60,836 nucleotides of DNA from JAJECS01 sp034428595 (GCA_034428595.1 DAOUHO010000041.1:1-60836); one strand, 5' to 3'. Numbered from the stretch's first letter, positions 44,125-53,649 are shown. The notes: a model not told the origin generated them from the letters alone. Made by a program: numbers and translations.

Positions 44125-45177
44125 TTAAGGCAGCGGCAGGTAGACGCGTTCGCCGCTCCGGGCGGAGTGCGTGAGCGCCTCCAGGAACTCCATGTAGTGC
44201 TCGCCAGTGGTGAAGTCGGGCGCCAGGCCGGTGTCGCCGCCTTCGCGAACGGCGCGAATGAAGTCCGCCTCGACCTGCCAGCCGCCGCGCTCGTGCCCGG
44301 GAATGGGCACGTCCCGCAGCTCGGTGTCGTCAAGCGCGGCGTGGCGGATGCGGTCGTCGCCGAAGTCGTAGGTGAGCGTGCCGGCATCGCCAAAGATCCA
44401 CAGCTCGCTGGTGGGACCAAGATGCGCCGCCGCGGACCACTGGTAGACGAAGTCGGCCCCCGAGGCGAGCTGACCGATCACGCTGACGGAATCGGGAATC
44501 TGCACGTCCACGAACTCGCCGGTGGCGGGATCGCGCCGCTGGCGCGTGTAGAGGTCGGTGCGGGCCTGCAGCTCGACCGCGCGGCCGACCCAGCGATGCA
44601 TGACCTCGGCGTGGATGCCAACGGTGAGGACGTTGTTGCCGCTCTGCTCGATGTCCTGGCGCCAGTGCAGCTCGGGCTCGCCGGCGGTCAGGCTGGCGGC
44701 GAGCATGGTGAGCCGCACCTGCTGGACCGTGCCGACGACGCGTTCCCGGCGCAGCAGCCGCCGCATCGTGACTTCGCCGGTCATTCCAAAGGGTGGCGGG
44801 CAAATCGCCACGACAAGCTCCGGATGCCTGTCGGCAGCAGCCACCATCGCGCGGGCTTCGGCCAAGTTGCGCGCTATCCGCGCCTGACAGAAGACGTGCT
44901 TGCCGGCGTCGAGCGCAGCGACGGAAATGCGCGCGTGCATATACGGCGTGGTGCCGATCCAGACGACATCCACCTCCGGGTCGTCAATGACCTGGCGCCA
45001 GTGGTCGACAACGCGCGGAATGCCGTATTCCGCGGCGAAGGCCTCCGCGGACTCGCGGCGCCGGTTGCAGACGGAGACGATCTCGACTCCCGGGATCGCC
45101 TGCAACCCGGGCATATGTCGTTCGCGCACGATCCCGCCGGCGCCAACGATTCCGATTCGCACTACGTCCGAGGGCAT
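44125..45177 (-). CDS. Gfo/Idh/MocA-family NAD(P)-dependent oxidoreductase
   Basis: A 350-residue dehydrogenase. The N-terminal Rossmann fold shows RIGIVGAGGIVRERHMPGLQ (residues 7-26), VCNRRRESAEAFAAEYGIP, and DVVWIGTTPYMHARISVAAL. The usual EKP motif is replaced by FCQARIARNLAEAR, which lacks the catalytic Lys of the family, so dehydrogenase activity is uncertain. The C-terminal domain has GIHAEVMHRW and DVPIPGHERGGW. ATG at 45177 has GGTGGGGA upstream. Located between the DapA-like genes and an exporter, it may belong to sugar-acid metabolism. Confidence 0.8.
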   Translation of the reverse strand: MPSDVVRIGIVGAGGIVRERHMPGLQAIPGVEIVSVCNRRRESAEAFAAEYGIPRVVDHWRQVIDDPEVDVVWIGTTPYMHARISVAALDAGKHVFCQARIARNLAEARAMVAAADRHPELVVAICPPPFGMTGEVTMRRLLRRERVVGTVQQVRLTMLAASLTAGEPELHWRQDIEQSGNNVLTVGIHAEVMHRWVGRAVELQARTDLYTRQRRDPATGEFVDVQIPDSVSVIGQLASGADFVYQWSAAAHLGPTSELWIFGDAGTLTYDFGDDRIRHAALDDTELRDVPIPGHERGGWQVEADFIRAVREGGDTGLAPDFTTGEHYMEFLEALTHSARSGERVYLPLP

Positions 45178-45256
45178 TGTCGTCCCCACCGTCAGCATGA
45201 TCGACGCGGGCGCATGATGCCACGGACCCGGCCTGTGGCCGGATCCTGACCCACCG

Positions 45257-45302
45257 GCCCCCTCATCCCGGCCTTCTCCCACCAGGGGAGAAGGGGCCGG
45301 AG
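45257..45302. repeat. palindromic repeat, CTTCTCCCACCAGGGGAGAAGG
   Basis: CCCCCTCATCCCGG then CTTCTCCCACCAGGGGAGAA and GGGGCCGGA: one of the best copies of the main family, between divergent genes. Confidence 0.75.
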
Positions 45303-45412
45303 CCATGGCCCGCATACGTTCGCCCGCACGGTCGGAGTATCGTGAGGGCAGCGCGCCCCACCGAGTCACTTTGGTTTGGCAGGTGATCGCGGTGCGCCCG
45401 GAGGTGCCCGCG

Positions 45413-46786
45413 ATGACCCGCGAGAACGCCGCCGCCGACCCGCCCGTCGTACGGACCGGGGCAGCGCTGCCGCGCCTGTGGCGGGCGACCCGCGAGCGCT
45501 TCCTCCCATCGTTCGCGCACCCAAACTTCGCCCGGCTCTGGCGCGCCAACACCGGCGCCATGACGGCCCATTTCGTGCAGTTCCTGGCCCAAGGCTGGCT
45601 GGTGGTGGAGCTGACCAACTCGCCGTTCGCGCTTGGCCTGCTGTCGTTCTTCATGTCGTTGCCCATGCTGGTGCTGTCGCCGGTGGGCGGGCTGCTGGCC
45701 GACCGGCTGAGCCGACCGCGGCTGCTGATGTTCGCGCAGAGCGTGAACGGCCTGACGGCGTTGACCATTGGAGCCCTGGTGGCCACGGGCGTGATTGCGG
45801 TGTGGCATTTGGCGATCAGCGCCACGCTGACCGGCGCCATGTTCGCCATCAGCGTTCCAGCCCGCTACGCCTTGATCTCCGAATCCGTTCCGCGAGTCCT
45901 GGTGCGCAACGCCGTGGCGCTGAACGCAACGACCATGAACCTGGCGCGTGTGATCGGTCCGGCGCTGGCCGGCCTCATCGTCGGCGCGGCCGGCATCGCG
46001 GCGGCCTATTTCACCATGGTGGGCGGCTATGTCTGGAGCATTCTGAACGTACGGCGCATCGACTCCGACGATCAGCGACCGCGAGCCCAGGGATCGCCAG
46101 TAGCGATCCTACGCGCCGGATTTGCCTACGTCCTGGGTCATGGACCCATACGCTCGCTGATGGTGCTGACCCTGGCTCCCGCCTTGTTCAGCTACCCGCT
46201 CACCATGTTGCTACCGGCATTCGTGAAGCAGGACCTGCAGGCCGGCGTGCAAGAGCTGGGCCTGGTGACCAGCGCGCTGGGTGCGGGCGCGGTGCTCGGC
46301 GCCCTCGCCCTGGTCGCGGCGCCGGAAGTCCGCCGGCCCGGCCGGCTCGCCATCGCCGCCATCGTCATCAGCGGCGCGTTGTTCGTGATCCTGTCGTTTA
46401 CCCGGTTCCTCCCCTTTGTGGCGCTCGTCCTGGCGTGTGTGGGCATGTTCCAGGGGGTGCACATGGCGCTGACACAGACAATCGTGCAGCTGCTGGTGCC
46501 GGCGGAAATGCGCGGGCGCGTGATGGCGGTCTGGATGATCAACTGGGGGCTGATGCCGCTCGGCCTGCTGCCGCTGTCGGCCACCGCCGAACGCCTGGGG
46601 ACGCCCGTGGCCATGGCGATCGGCGGCAGCCTCAGCCTGTGCGTGGGGGTGTTCGTGGCCGTCTGGGGCCGCCAGCTGTGGGGGCTCACGGCGGCGGGGA
46701 TGCACGCGGCGGAGGAGCAGTCCGGCGCCGCTAGCGACCAATCCGAGTCTCAGACGCCGAGGGCTGAGGTCGCGGCGCCGGACTGA
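45413..46786 (+). CDS. MFS transporter, enterobactin-exporter-like (MFS_3)
   Basis: A 457-residue inner-membrane major facilitator with about twelve transmembrane segments. NFARLWRANTGAMTAHFVQF and FFMSLPMLVLSPVGGLLADRLSRPRLL (with the GGLLADRLSR loop 2-3 motif) are typical of the MFS_3 exporter group. The mid-protein loop lies near DSDDQRPRAQGSP and the second half has PAEMRGRVMAVWMINWGLMP. ATG at 45413 with GGAGGT upstream. Substrate is unknown; the group usually exports small molecules. Confidence 0.82.
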   Translation: MTRENAAADPPVVRTGAALPRLWRATRERFLPSFAHPNFARLWRANTGAMTAHFVQFLAQGWLVVELTNSPFALGLLSFFMSLPMLVLSPVGGLLADRLSRPRLLMFAQSVNGLTALTIGALVATGVIAVWHLAISATLTGAMFAISVPARYALISESVPRVLVRNAVALNATTMNLARVIGPALAGLIVGAAGIAAAYFTMVGGYVWSILNVRRIDSDDQRPRAQGSPVAILRAGFAYVLGHGPIRSLMVLTLAPALFSYPLTMLLPAFVKQDLQAGVQELGLVTSALGAGAVLGALALVAAPEVRRPGRLAIAAIVISGALFVILSFTRFLPFVALVLACVGMFQGVHMALTQTIVQLLVPAEMRGRVMAVWMINWGLMPLGLLPLSATAERLGTPVAMAIGGSLSLCVGVFVAVWGRQLWGLTAAGMHAAEEQSGAASDQSESQTPRAEVAAPD

Positions 46787-47115
46787 GGGGTTCGCCCGAA
46801 TATCCCGGTAGTGAGCGCCATTGAAATCCAAGTTCGTCATGCCGTCCCAGTGCCAGCGCACACCCTCGATGTGGCGGTTGACGAATTTGGGATGGATTCC
46901 CGCGTTCGCGGGAATGACGGATTCACGGTGACCTACGACCAACTGCGGAGCGTCTACCCAAGCCGTTGGCCGATCCCGCCGTCAAGCCCCAGGAGCCGCG
47001 CGGGCTCCGGAAAACTGCACAGGCTCTGCATCGCGCCTGCGGGGTGGATTGACAGACCGCCTCTACCGTCAATGTCGTGAGCAAATGCCCTCGCCTGACG
47101 GCAAGGAGGATGTGG
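46787..47115. repeat. intergenic stretch with a GGATTCCCGCG..CGCGGGAATGACGG repeat
   Basis: The only clear feature of this 329-bp gap is the inverted repeat ATTCCCGCGTTCGCGGGAAT (46898-46917), with GACGG after it, a member of the ATTCCGG..GAATGACGG family. A TTGAC...GTCAA inverted pair (47049-47072) precedes the next gene. I see no gene here. Confidence 0.6.
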
Positions 47116-47922
47116 ATGGGTCGGTGGAGGAAACTGGCGGTCGCCGCAGCGGGCGCCGCCATCGTTTCGGTGGTGGCCGCGAGCCTCGCGCTGGCGCACG
47201 GGGGCGGCGGCTGGGGTGGCTCCCGGGTCTCGCCGGTCGAGATTCTGAGCAGCCTGACGGGCGTGGCCGAGGAGGACATCCGCAGCGCGCGGCAGAGCGG
47301 GGATTCGCTGGCCGACATCGCCGAGGCCAACGACGTCTCGACGGACGACTACGTCGCGGCGGTGGTGGAAGCGGCCGAGACGGCGATCGATGGCGCCGTC
47401 GCCGACGGCAAGCTCTCGGAAGATCGCGCCGCGGAGATCAAGGGCGGTCTGACCGACAAGGTGACGGCCATGGTCACCAGCGAGGCCGGCTGGCACGGGC
47501 GGAGCCGCGGCTGGGCCGTCAAGCTCGACAACAAGCCATCGCCGGTCGTCGTGCTCAGCGAGCTGTCCGGCCTTTCGGTCGAGGAGATTCGCGAGAGCCG
47601 GGTCGAGGGCACGTCGCTGGCCGATATCGCCGAGGCCAACAGCGTGACCAAGGACGACTACGTCGACGAGCTGGTGACACGAGCGACGGCGGCCATTGAC
47701 GCGGCGGTCGAGGCCGGACGCCTGAGCGACGAGCGCGCCCAGACCATGAAGGACGGGCTGGCGGATCGCGTGGAATCCATCGTGACCAACGCCGACGAGC
47801 CGGGGCGCGGTCACGGGTGGGGCCGCGGCTTCGGCCACGGCGGACGCGGCGGCAAGCACGGCGGCTGCCACTCCTCCAAATTGACACCGGCGGACGCCAG
47901 TGCGAGCCGGCTGGCTCTGTAG
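47116..47922 (+). CDS. secreted protein with a duplicated helical domain, function unknown
   Basis: A 268-residue exported protein: a signal peptide (WRKLAVAAAGAAIVSVVAAS, cleaved after LALA) then a Gly/His stretch. Two tandem copies of a ~85-residue domain follow: ILSSLTGVAEEDIRSARQSG..SLADIAEANDVSTDDYV..AAETAIDGAVADGKLSEDRA and LSELSGLSVEEIRESRVEG..SLADIAEANSVTKDDYV..ATAAIDAAVEAGRLSDERA. The C-terminus is Gly/His-rich (GRGHGWGRGFGHGG), which could bind metal. ATG at 47116 has AAGGAGG upstream at normal spacing. The response regulator and kinase follow 78 bp later, so it may be their sensor partner or target. Confidence 0.7.
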   Translation: MGRWRKLAVAAAGAAIVSVVAASLALAHGGGGWGGSRVSPVEILSSLTGVAEEDIRSARQSGDSLADIAEANDVSTDDYVAAVVEAAETAIDGAVADGKLSEDRAAEIKGGLTDKVTAMVTSEAGWHGRSRGWAVKLDNKPSPVVVLSELSGLSVEEIRESRVEGTSLADIAEANSVTKDDYVDELVTRATAAIDAAVEAGRLSDERAQTMKDGLADRVESIVTNADEPGRGHGWGRGFGHGGRGGKHGGCHSSKLTPADASASRLAL

Positions 47923-48000
47923 CCTCCCCCAGGCGTACGGTGTGCGGGAGCCGGTCGGCGGGCCGGCTCCCGCCGCCGTGACAATTCCGGGAGATAGCCC

Positions 48001-48684
48001 GTGAACCAGCAGCGCGTCCTCGTGGTGGACGACGATCCTGACATTCGCCGCCTGGTGAGCGCCTACCTCCGCCGCGAGGGCATGGAAGTGATCTCGGCCG
48101 AGGACGGCGAGACCGCCCTGATGCACGAGGCCACGCAGCAGCCCGACATCGTGGTGCTGGATTTGATGCTTCCGGGCATCGGCGGACTCGACGTGCTGCG
48201 CACGATCCGGGAGCGCGGACCGCGGCCCGTCGTGCTGCTGACGGCGCGGGATGAGGTCACCGATCGCGTCCTAGGCCTCGAGTTGGGCGCCGACGACTAC
48301 GTGACCAAGCCGTTTCATCCGCGCGAGCTGGTGGCCCGGGTCCATTCGATCCTGCGGCGGGCACAGGCGGAGCCAGCGGCCGCCGCCACGCGCGTCGGAT
48401 CGCTGGAAATCGATGGCGATCGCCGCCAGGTGTGGCGTGACGGGGAGTTGCTCTCCCTCACGCGTACGGAATTCGACCTGCTGGCGACGCTCGCGCGCGC
48501 CAACGGCCGGGTGCTGTCGCGCGCGGACCTGCTGGACGCGGTGGCGGGACCGGACAGCATCACGATGGAGCGCTCGATCGATAGCCACATTCGCAACCTG
48601 CGACGCAAGGTGGAGCCTGATCCGGGCGAGCCGCGCTATGTCGTGACCGTCACCGGCGTCGGATACCGATTGGGAGACGCCTAG
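48001..48684 (+). CDS. OmpR-family response regulator
   Basis: A 227-residue DNA-binding regulator. The receiver domain has VLVVDDDPDIRRLV with the acidic pocket, the phosphoacceptor D54 in VVLDLMLPG, LLTARDE (Thr switch) and ADDYVTKPFHPREL (Lys). The C-terminal winged helix shows LTRTEFDLLATLARANGRVL and SIDSHIRNLRRKVEP. GTG start at 48001. It is followed 2 bp later by the cognate kinase gene. Confidence 0.92.
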   Translation: MNQQRVLVVDDDPDIRRLVSAYLRREGMEVISAEDGETALMHEATQQPDIVVLDLMLPGIGGLDVLRTIRERGPRPVVLLTARDEVTDRVLGLELGADDYVTKPFHPRELVARVHSILRRAQAEPAAAATRVGSLEIDGDRRQVWRDGELLSLTRTEFDLLATLARANGRVLSRADLLDAVAGPDSITMERSIDSHIRNLRRKVEPDPGEPRYVVTVTGVGYRLGDA

Positions 48685-48686
48685 GC

Positions 48687-50063
48687 ATGCGCCTCTCGCT
48701 GCGGCTGGTGCTGGCATTCGTCGCCGTGGCGGCGGTGGCCGTGGGCACGGCCGCGCTGGTGGTTGGGCTGACGACGACAAGTCGATTCGAACGGTTCGCC
48801 AGGGACGTGCGCCACCACGAAGCCGAACATACGGCGGACCGGATCGCGGCGGCATACGAGCGTACGGGCGATCTCCGGAAGGCGGCGCACGAGGTATTTC
48901 CCCGCGGCCAGCCGCGCGGGTTGCTGCTGGCCGTGGTGGACGTGGACGGCAACCTGGTGTGGGGGTCGGGCGGCATTCGATCACGCATGGCCATCGCCGC
49001 CTGGCCGGCCACGCCTCTCGTCGCGGAGGGCGAGGAGGTTGGACAGTTGCACATGCCGCAAGCGCTGGGGCCGGCCGGGCCGTTGCCGATCGGGTCCGAC
49101 GCTCGCGCCGTGCTGGAACGAGCCTTCATCAACGACACGGTGCGCTCGCTGCTCATCGGCCTGGTCATTGCCGTGGGCGTGGCGCTGGTGGTTGGCGTCG
49201 TCATCGCCGCCGGCATCACCCGGCCGCTGCGGCGGCTGACCGCGGCGGCGCGCGGCGTGGCGGCGGGCGACTTGCGCTCGCGCAGCGGGCTCGCAGGCCG
49301 CGACGAGCTGGCCACCGTGGGCGCGGCCTTCGACGACATGGCGTCCGGCTTGCAGGCCCAGGAGGCCGCCCGCCGCAACCTGTTCGCCGATATCGCCCAC
49401 GAGTTGCGCACGCCCGTGACGGTGATCGAAGGCAACCTCCAGGCCATGCTCGATGGCGTCTACGACCGCTCCGACGAGACGCTGCGGTCGACGCTGGATC
49501 GCGCCGAGGGACTGCACCGGCTGGTGGAGGACATTCGCGACCTCTCCCTGGCGGACGTGGGCAAGCTGGACCTCTCGATCGAGCAGGTTGCCCTGGATCG
49601 CGTGCTGCACGACGCGGCCTCAGCGATGCGGAGCCAGGCGCAGGCCAAGGGCGTTTCACTCGATCCGGAGCCTTCGCCCGGCACGGCGCTGGCCGACGAG
49701 GCGCGGCTGCGGCAGGTCCTGGCCAATCTGCTGGACAACGCGGTGCGCCACACGCCGTCGGGCGGGTCGATCGCCATCCGCTCGGGCACCCAAGACGACG
49801 GGACGTGCTGGATGGAGGTGACGGACACGGGCGAGGGCATCCCCGACGACGACCTGCCGCATATCTTCGACCGCTTCTACCGCGGCACCGACGCCTCGGG
49901 CCGCAAGACCCGTGGCAGCGGCTTGGGACTGGCGATTGCGCGGGCTCTCGTCGAGGCCATGGACGGCAGTCTGACCGCGACGAGCACGCCGGGCGACGGT
50001 TCGACGTTTCGGATCGAGTTGCCGGCAGCCACCAACACCGGGCAGGAATCCCCCTCAACCTGA
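48687..50063 (+). CDS. sensor histidine kinase
   Basis: A 458-residue membrane kinase: transmembrane segments near residues 7-28 and 154-178 flank an extracytoplasmic sensor of about 125 residues; a HAMP domain follows (ITRPLRRLTAAARGVAAGDL), then the HisKA box FADIAHELRTPVTVIEG with H238, and the HATPase motifs LANLLDNAVRHTPSGG, DTGEGIPDDDLPHIFDRFYR and GSGLGLAI. The last residues (TGQESPST) and the TGA stop are encoded by a copy of the dispersed palindromic repeat. It pairs with the response regulator upstream. Confidence 0.93.
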   Translation: MRLSLRLVLAFVAVAAVAVGTAALVVGLTTTSRFERFARDVRHHEAEHTADRIAAAYERTGDLRKAAHEVFPRGQPRGLLLAVVDVDGNLVWGSGGIRSRMAIAAWPATPLVAEGEEVGQLHMPQALGPAGPLPIGSDARAVLERAFINDTVRSLLIGLVIAVGVALVVGVVIAAGITRPLRRLTAAARGVAAGDLRSRSGLAGRDELATVGAAFDDMASGLQAQEAARRNLFADIAHELRTPVTVIEGNLQAMLDGVYDRSDETLRSTLDRAEGLHRLVEDIRDLSLADVGKLDLSIEQVALDRVLHDAASAMRSQAQAKGVSLDPEPSPGTALADEARLRQVLANLLDNAVRHTPSGGSIAIRSGTQDDGTCWMEVTDTGEGIPDDDLPHIFDRFYRGTDASGRKTRGSGLGLAIARALVEAMDGSLTATSTPGDGSTFRIELPAATNTGQESPST

Positions 50064-50093
50064 CCTTCTCCCACCAGGGGAGAAGGAACCGGA
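50050..50093. repeat. palindromic repeat overlapping the histidine kinase stop
   Basis: CCCCTCAACCTGAC then CTTCTCCCACCAGGGGAGAA and GGAACCGGA. The TGA at 50061-50063 that ends the kinase lies inside it. Confidence 0.75.
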
Positions 50094-50156
50094 CGCCCGC
50101 CACGCGTCGTCCCGGCTGCCCTAGAATGAACTCCCCTCGAACCGCCGCAGGCACCC

Positions 50157-52805
50157 GTGACCGTCGAGTTTTCGCCCGCCGAAATCGATCCCAAGTGGCG
50201 CGCGCGCTGGGCCGAGCAGGACCTCTACCGCACGCCCGAGCCCTCCGACCGCCCCACGTTCTACTGCCTGGACTTCTTCCCCTATCCCTCAGGGGACGGC
50301 ATCAGCGTGGGTCACCTGCGCAACTACGTGCCCACGGACGTGCTCTCGCGCGTGATGCGCATGCGGGGCTACGACGTGCTGCATCCCATGGGCTGGGACG
50401 CCTTCGGGCTGCCCACCGAGAACGCCGCCATTGAGACCGGGCGCCACCCGGCCGACCTGACCCGCGAGTGGAGCGCCAACTACAAGCGGCAGCTCGACCT
50501 GGCCGGCGGATCCTACGACTGGGCGCGGGAGATCAACTCCACCCATCCCGAGTACTACCGCTGGACCCAGTGGATGTTCCTCAAGCTCTACGAGCGTGGG
50601 CTGGCCTATCGCGCCACCGGGTTGCAGTGGTGGTGCCCGATCTGCGGCGCGCTGGCCAATGAAGAGGTCAACGCCGACGGCACCGACTGGCGCGATCACG
50701 CCGACATCACGCAGCGCGAGCTGACGCAGTGGTTCTTCAAGATCACCGACTACGCCGATCAGCTGATTGAGGACCTGGAAGGCCTGGATTGGCCCGAGGA
50801 AACCCGCGGCGCGCAGGTGAACTGGATCGGCCGCAGCGAGGGCGCCGACGTGGTCTTCACCACCGACGCCGGCGACGAGATGCCGGTCTTCACCACGCGG
50901 CCGGACACGCTGTTCGGGGCCACCTTCATGGTGCTGGCGCCGGAGCACCCGCTGGTCGGCCGCGTCACCACGCCGGAGCACGCCGACGAGGTAAGGGCCT
51001 ACGTGGCCGCCGCGGCGCGCAAGGCCGAGCTGGAACGCTTGGCGCTCGACGACAAGACCGGCGTGTTCACCGGCGGCTACGCCGTCAACCCCGTCAACGG
51101 CGAGCGCCGGCCCATCTGGATCGCCGACTACGTCCTGATGTCCTACGGCTCGGGCGCCATCATGGCGGTGCCGGCCCACGACCAGCGCGATTTTGACTTC
51201 GCCAGGCGCTACGGCATCGAGATCCGCACCGTCATCGCCCCGCCCGATTGGGCCGGCGAGGCGCTGACCGAGGCATTCCTGGGCGAGGGTCCGATGGTCA
51301 ACTCCGGCCGGTTCGACGGTGTGCCATCCGGCGAGGGCATCCGCGCGGTCACCGAGTGGCTGCGTGACCAGGGCACGGGCGAATTCGCCATCAACTACAA
51401 GCTGCGCGACTGGCTGATCTCGCGCCAGCGCTACTGGGGCACGCCGATTCCCATCGTGCACTGCGACGCCTGCGGCGAAGTGCCCGTGCCAGAAGACGAG
51501 CTGCCGGTGCGGCTGCCGCATCTCGACCAGATCGACCCGCAGCAGCTCGGCGGGCGCTCACCCCTGGATGCCGCCGAGGACTGGGTCAACACCGCGTGTC
51601 CCTCCTGCGGCGGCGCGGCACGGCGTGAAACCGACACCCTGGGCGGCTTCGCCTGCTCAAGCTGGTATTTCCTGCGCTTCTGCAGTCCGGACCAGCACGA
51701 CCAGGCCTTCGATCCCGACGCCATCCGGCGCTGGATGCCGGTGGATCTGTATGTCGGCGGCGGTGAGCACCGGGTGATGCACCTGCTCTACGCTCGCTTC
51801 TGGACCAAGGCCCTGCGCGACGCCGGGGTGCTGGACCTCACCGAGCCGTTCAAGGCCCTGCGCCACCAGGGCCTGATGCTGGCGCAGCCCGGCTGGGTGG
51901 ACGAGGCCGCCCTGCGGATCGACAGCCAGGGCGGCGCGCGCGTGGGCGCGGCCGACGGCGCCGACGCCTATGACCACCCGGAATCGGCCGCGCCCTTCCG
52001 CCGCTACCCCCTGGAGGCCCGGTTCGAGCTCACGGGGGAACGGGCGCAGCGCAACGGGCAGCCGCTGGTCGAGTTCCGCGTCACCAAGATGTCCAAGTCC
52101 TGGCGCAACGTCGTCACGCCGGACGAGGTGGCCGAAACCGCGGGCGGCGACGCGCTGCGCTGCTACATCCTGTTCATGGGGCCGTTCGACCGCACCCTGC
52201 ACTGGAGCGATCTGGGGCGAGTCGGCGTCTCGCGCTGGCTGGGCCGCGTCTGGAACGTGGTGCTCGACCAGCCGGTCGGCGACACCGAGCGCCGGCGCGC
52301 GGCCTACGACGACGTCGAGGTCGAGCTGCGCCGCCGCCTGCACCAGACCATCCGCCGCGTGAGCCAGGACATCGACGCGCTCAAGTTCAACACCATGATC
52401 GCGGCGCTGATGGAGTTCACGAACTTCCTGGTCGAGGTGGGCGACGAGGAGCTCCGCGCCCGTCCCATCTGGACCGAGACAATCGAAAGCTTCCTGGTGC
52501 TGCTGGCGCCCAGCGCGGTGTTCATGGCCGAGGAGCTGTGGGAGCGCACCGGCCACACCGAGAGCATCCACCTGCACCCGTGGCCCGAGTGGGACCCGGA
52601 CCTCGCGGCCGACGAGACCTTCACCCTGGTGGTGCAGGTCAACGGCAAGGTGCGCGACCGCATCGAGGCGCCCGTCACCATCGACGAAGCCAGCGCCCGC
52701 GAGCTGGCCCTGGCCAGCGAACGCGCCCAGTCCCACCTGAACGGCCGCCAGGTGCGCAAGGTCTTCTACCGCGAGGGGCGGCTGATCAACCTGGTGGTCG
52801 GATGA
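50157..52805 (+). CDS. leuS: leucyl-tRNA synthetase
   Basis: Charges tRNA-Leu. The 882-residue class I synthetase has the HIGH-like motif SVGHL (residues 50-54), the KMSKS motif (644-648), a CP1 editing domain (TRPDTLFGATFMVLAPEHPL; GAIMAVPAHDQRDFDFA), zinc-type cysteines in WWCPICGALANEEV and HCDACGE, YVGGGEHRVMHLLYARF, and a C-terminal domain ending VRKVFYREGRLINLVVG. GTG start at 50157. Of note, a second, decayed copy of its last 81 bases lies at 53772-53852, beyond a toxin-antitoxin pair. Confidence 0.96.
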   Translation: MTVEFSPAEIDPKWRARWAEQDLYRTPEPSDRPTFYCLDFFPYPSGDGISVGHLRNYVPTDVLSRVMRMRGYDVLHPMGWDAFGLPTENAAIETGRHPADLTREWSANYKRQLDLAGGSYDWAREINSTHPEYYRWTQWMFLKLYERGLAYRATGLQWWCPICGALANEEVNADGTDWRDHADITQRELTQWFFKITDYADQLIEDLEGLDWPEETRGAQVNWIGRSEGADVVFTTDAGDEMPVFTTRPDTLFGATFMVLAPEHPLVGRVTTPEHADEVRAYVAAAARKAELERLALDDKTGVFTGGYAVNPVNGERRPIWIADYVLMSYGSGAIMAVPAHDQRDFDFARRYGIEIRTVIAPPDWAGEALTEAFLGEGPMVNSGRFDGVPSGEGIRAVTEWLRDQGTGEFAINYKLRDWLISRQRYWGTPIPIVHCDACGEVPVPEDELPVRLPHLDQIDPQQLGGRSPLDAAEDWVNTACPSCGGAARRETDTLGGFACSSWYFLRFCSPDQHDQAFDPDAIRRWMPVDLYVGGGEHRVMHLLYARFWTKALRDAGVLDLTEPFKALRHQGLMLAQPGWVDEAALRIDSQGGARVGAADGADAYDHPESAAPFRRYPLEARFELTGERAQRNGQPLVEFRVTKMSKSWRNVVTPDEVAETAGGDALRCYILFMGPFDRTLHWSDLGRVGVSRWLGRVWNVVLDQPVGDTERRRAAYDDVEVELRRRLHQTIRRVSQDIDALKFNTMIAALMEFTNFLVEVGDEELRARPIWTETIESFLVLLAPSAVFMAEELWERTGHTESIHLHPWPEWDPDLAADETFTLVVQVNGKVRDRIEAPVTIDEASARELALASERAQSHLNGRQVRKVFYREGRLINLVVG

Positions 52806-52849
52806 TTGGCCACGATCCGACGTCTTCGTAGCACCGGCTCAATCCCTGG

Positions 52850-53203
52850 CTATTCGAGCCAGTGCTCGCTCTCGACCGCGTCGCGTGTCGCAAGCAAAGC
52901 GTCCAGAGCCACCACCAGCCGCCCGGCCGTCCGCCGATTGGCTCGTGGATAGGCTCGGTTGCTGGTGTGGATGAGCGCTGGAGCGGCGCGACCGGCCCGC
53001 ATGGCGGCTGCCGCGAGCGGTCGATAGTCCACGACGTTTTCCGTCACGATCACCCAACATTCCGCCTGCGCCGCATCGAAGATTGCCGCATCAGGCATCC
53101 CTCGAAGGTCGCGCCGTTCGGCCACGGCCACAACCTCGTGGCCACGGTCCCGCAGCGCCTCGGCGATCGCGGGCGCCCACATCTCGTCGAGCAGCAGCTT
53201 CAC
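52850..53203 (-). CDS. DUF5615 PIN-like toxin
   Basis: A 117-residue PIN-fold-like protein: MKLLLDEMWAPAIAEALRDRG (first acidic residue), VVAVAERRDLRGMPDAAIFDAA, VIVTENVVDYRPLA with the conserved Asp/Asn of the TENxxDF motif. DUF5615 proteins are usually the toxin (predicted RNase) partner of a DUF433 or RHH antitoxin. The ATGA overlap at 53200-53203 couples it to the antitoxin gene. It lies convergent with leuS. Confidence 0.78.
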   Translation of the reverse strand: MKLLLDEMWAPAIAEALRDRGHEVVAVAERRDLRGMPDAAIFDAAQAECWVIVTENVVDYRPLAAAAMRAGRAAPALIHTSNRAYPRANRRTAGRLVVALDALLATRDAVESEHWLE

Positions 53204-53622
53204 CTGCCGAGCAGCGCTTGCTCCCGTCGCCAGCGGGCCTCGGCTCGTTCAGCTTCTTCCTCGACTCGCCGAATCCAGTCAGCGATTTCTTCGGTGTAGT
53301 CGGCGTAGTAGCGCAGGGCAGTTCCCACCTGATCGGCGGTTAGTCCTGTCCGCTCGCCAATGCGTGCCAGGCTGTCCACATCGCCACCGTCCGCTCCGCG
53401 AAGCGCGCCGACCACCTCCCACACGTCCGGACCGCCAATCAATCCGGGGCGGCGCCCGCCGGGACCCGATCGGAAGACGATCCCGGGATGTTGCTCCATG
53501 CGCAGCCCCTCCTCGAGCAGCTGCTTGGCGACCGCCGATCGTGACTGCCCGCTTCTCCGGCTCTGTGTCTCCAACTGCTCGAACAAGTCATCGCCCACAC
53601 GTACCGAAAGATGCCGGCTCAT
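53200..53622 (-). CDS. RHH-type antitoxin with C-terminal DUF433-like region
   Basis: A 140-residue protein. Residues 1-45 form a ribbon-helix-helix domain (SRHLSVRVGDDLFEQLETQS, SAVAKQLLEEGLRMEQHP). From residue ~47, GIVFRSGPGGRRPGLIGGPD and WEVVGALRG resemble the antitoxin DUF433-type region paired with DUF5615 toxins. It is the first gene of the two-gene operon and has an operator-like palindrome 28 bp upstream of its start. Confidence 0.75.
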   Translation of the reverse strand: MSRHLSVRVGDDLFEQLETQSRRSGQSRSAVAKQLLEEGLRMEQHPGIVFRSGPGGRRPGLIGGPDVWEVVGALRGADGGDVDSLARIGERTGLTADQVGTALRYYADYTEEIADWIRRVEEEAERAEARWRREQALLGR

Positions 53623-53649
53623 GGCACTGGTCGACTCGTCTGTAAGCTG

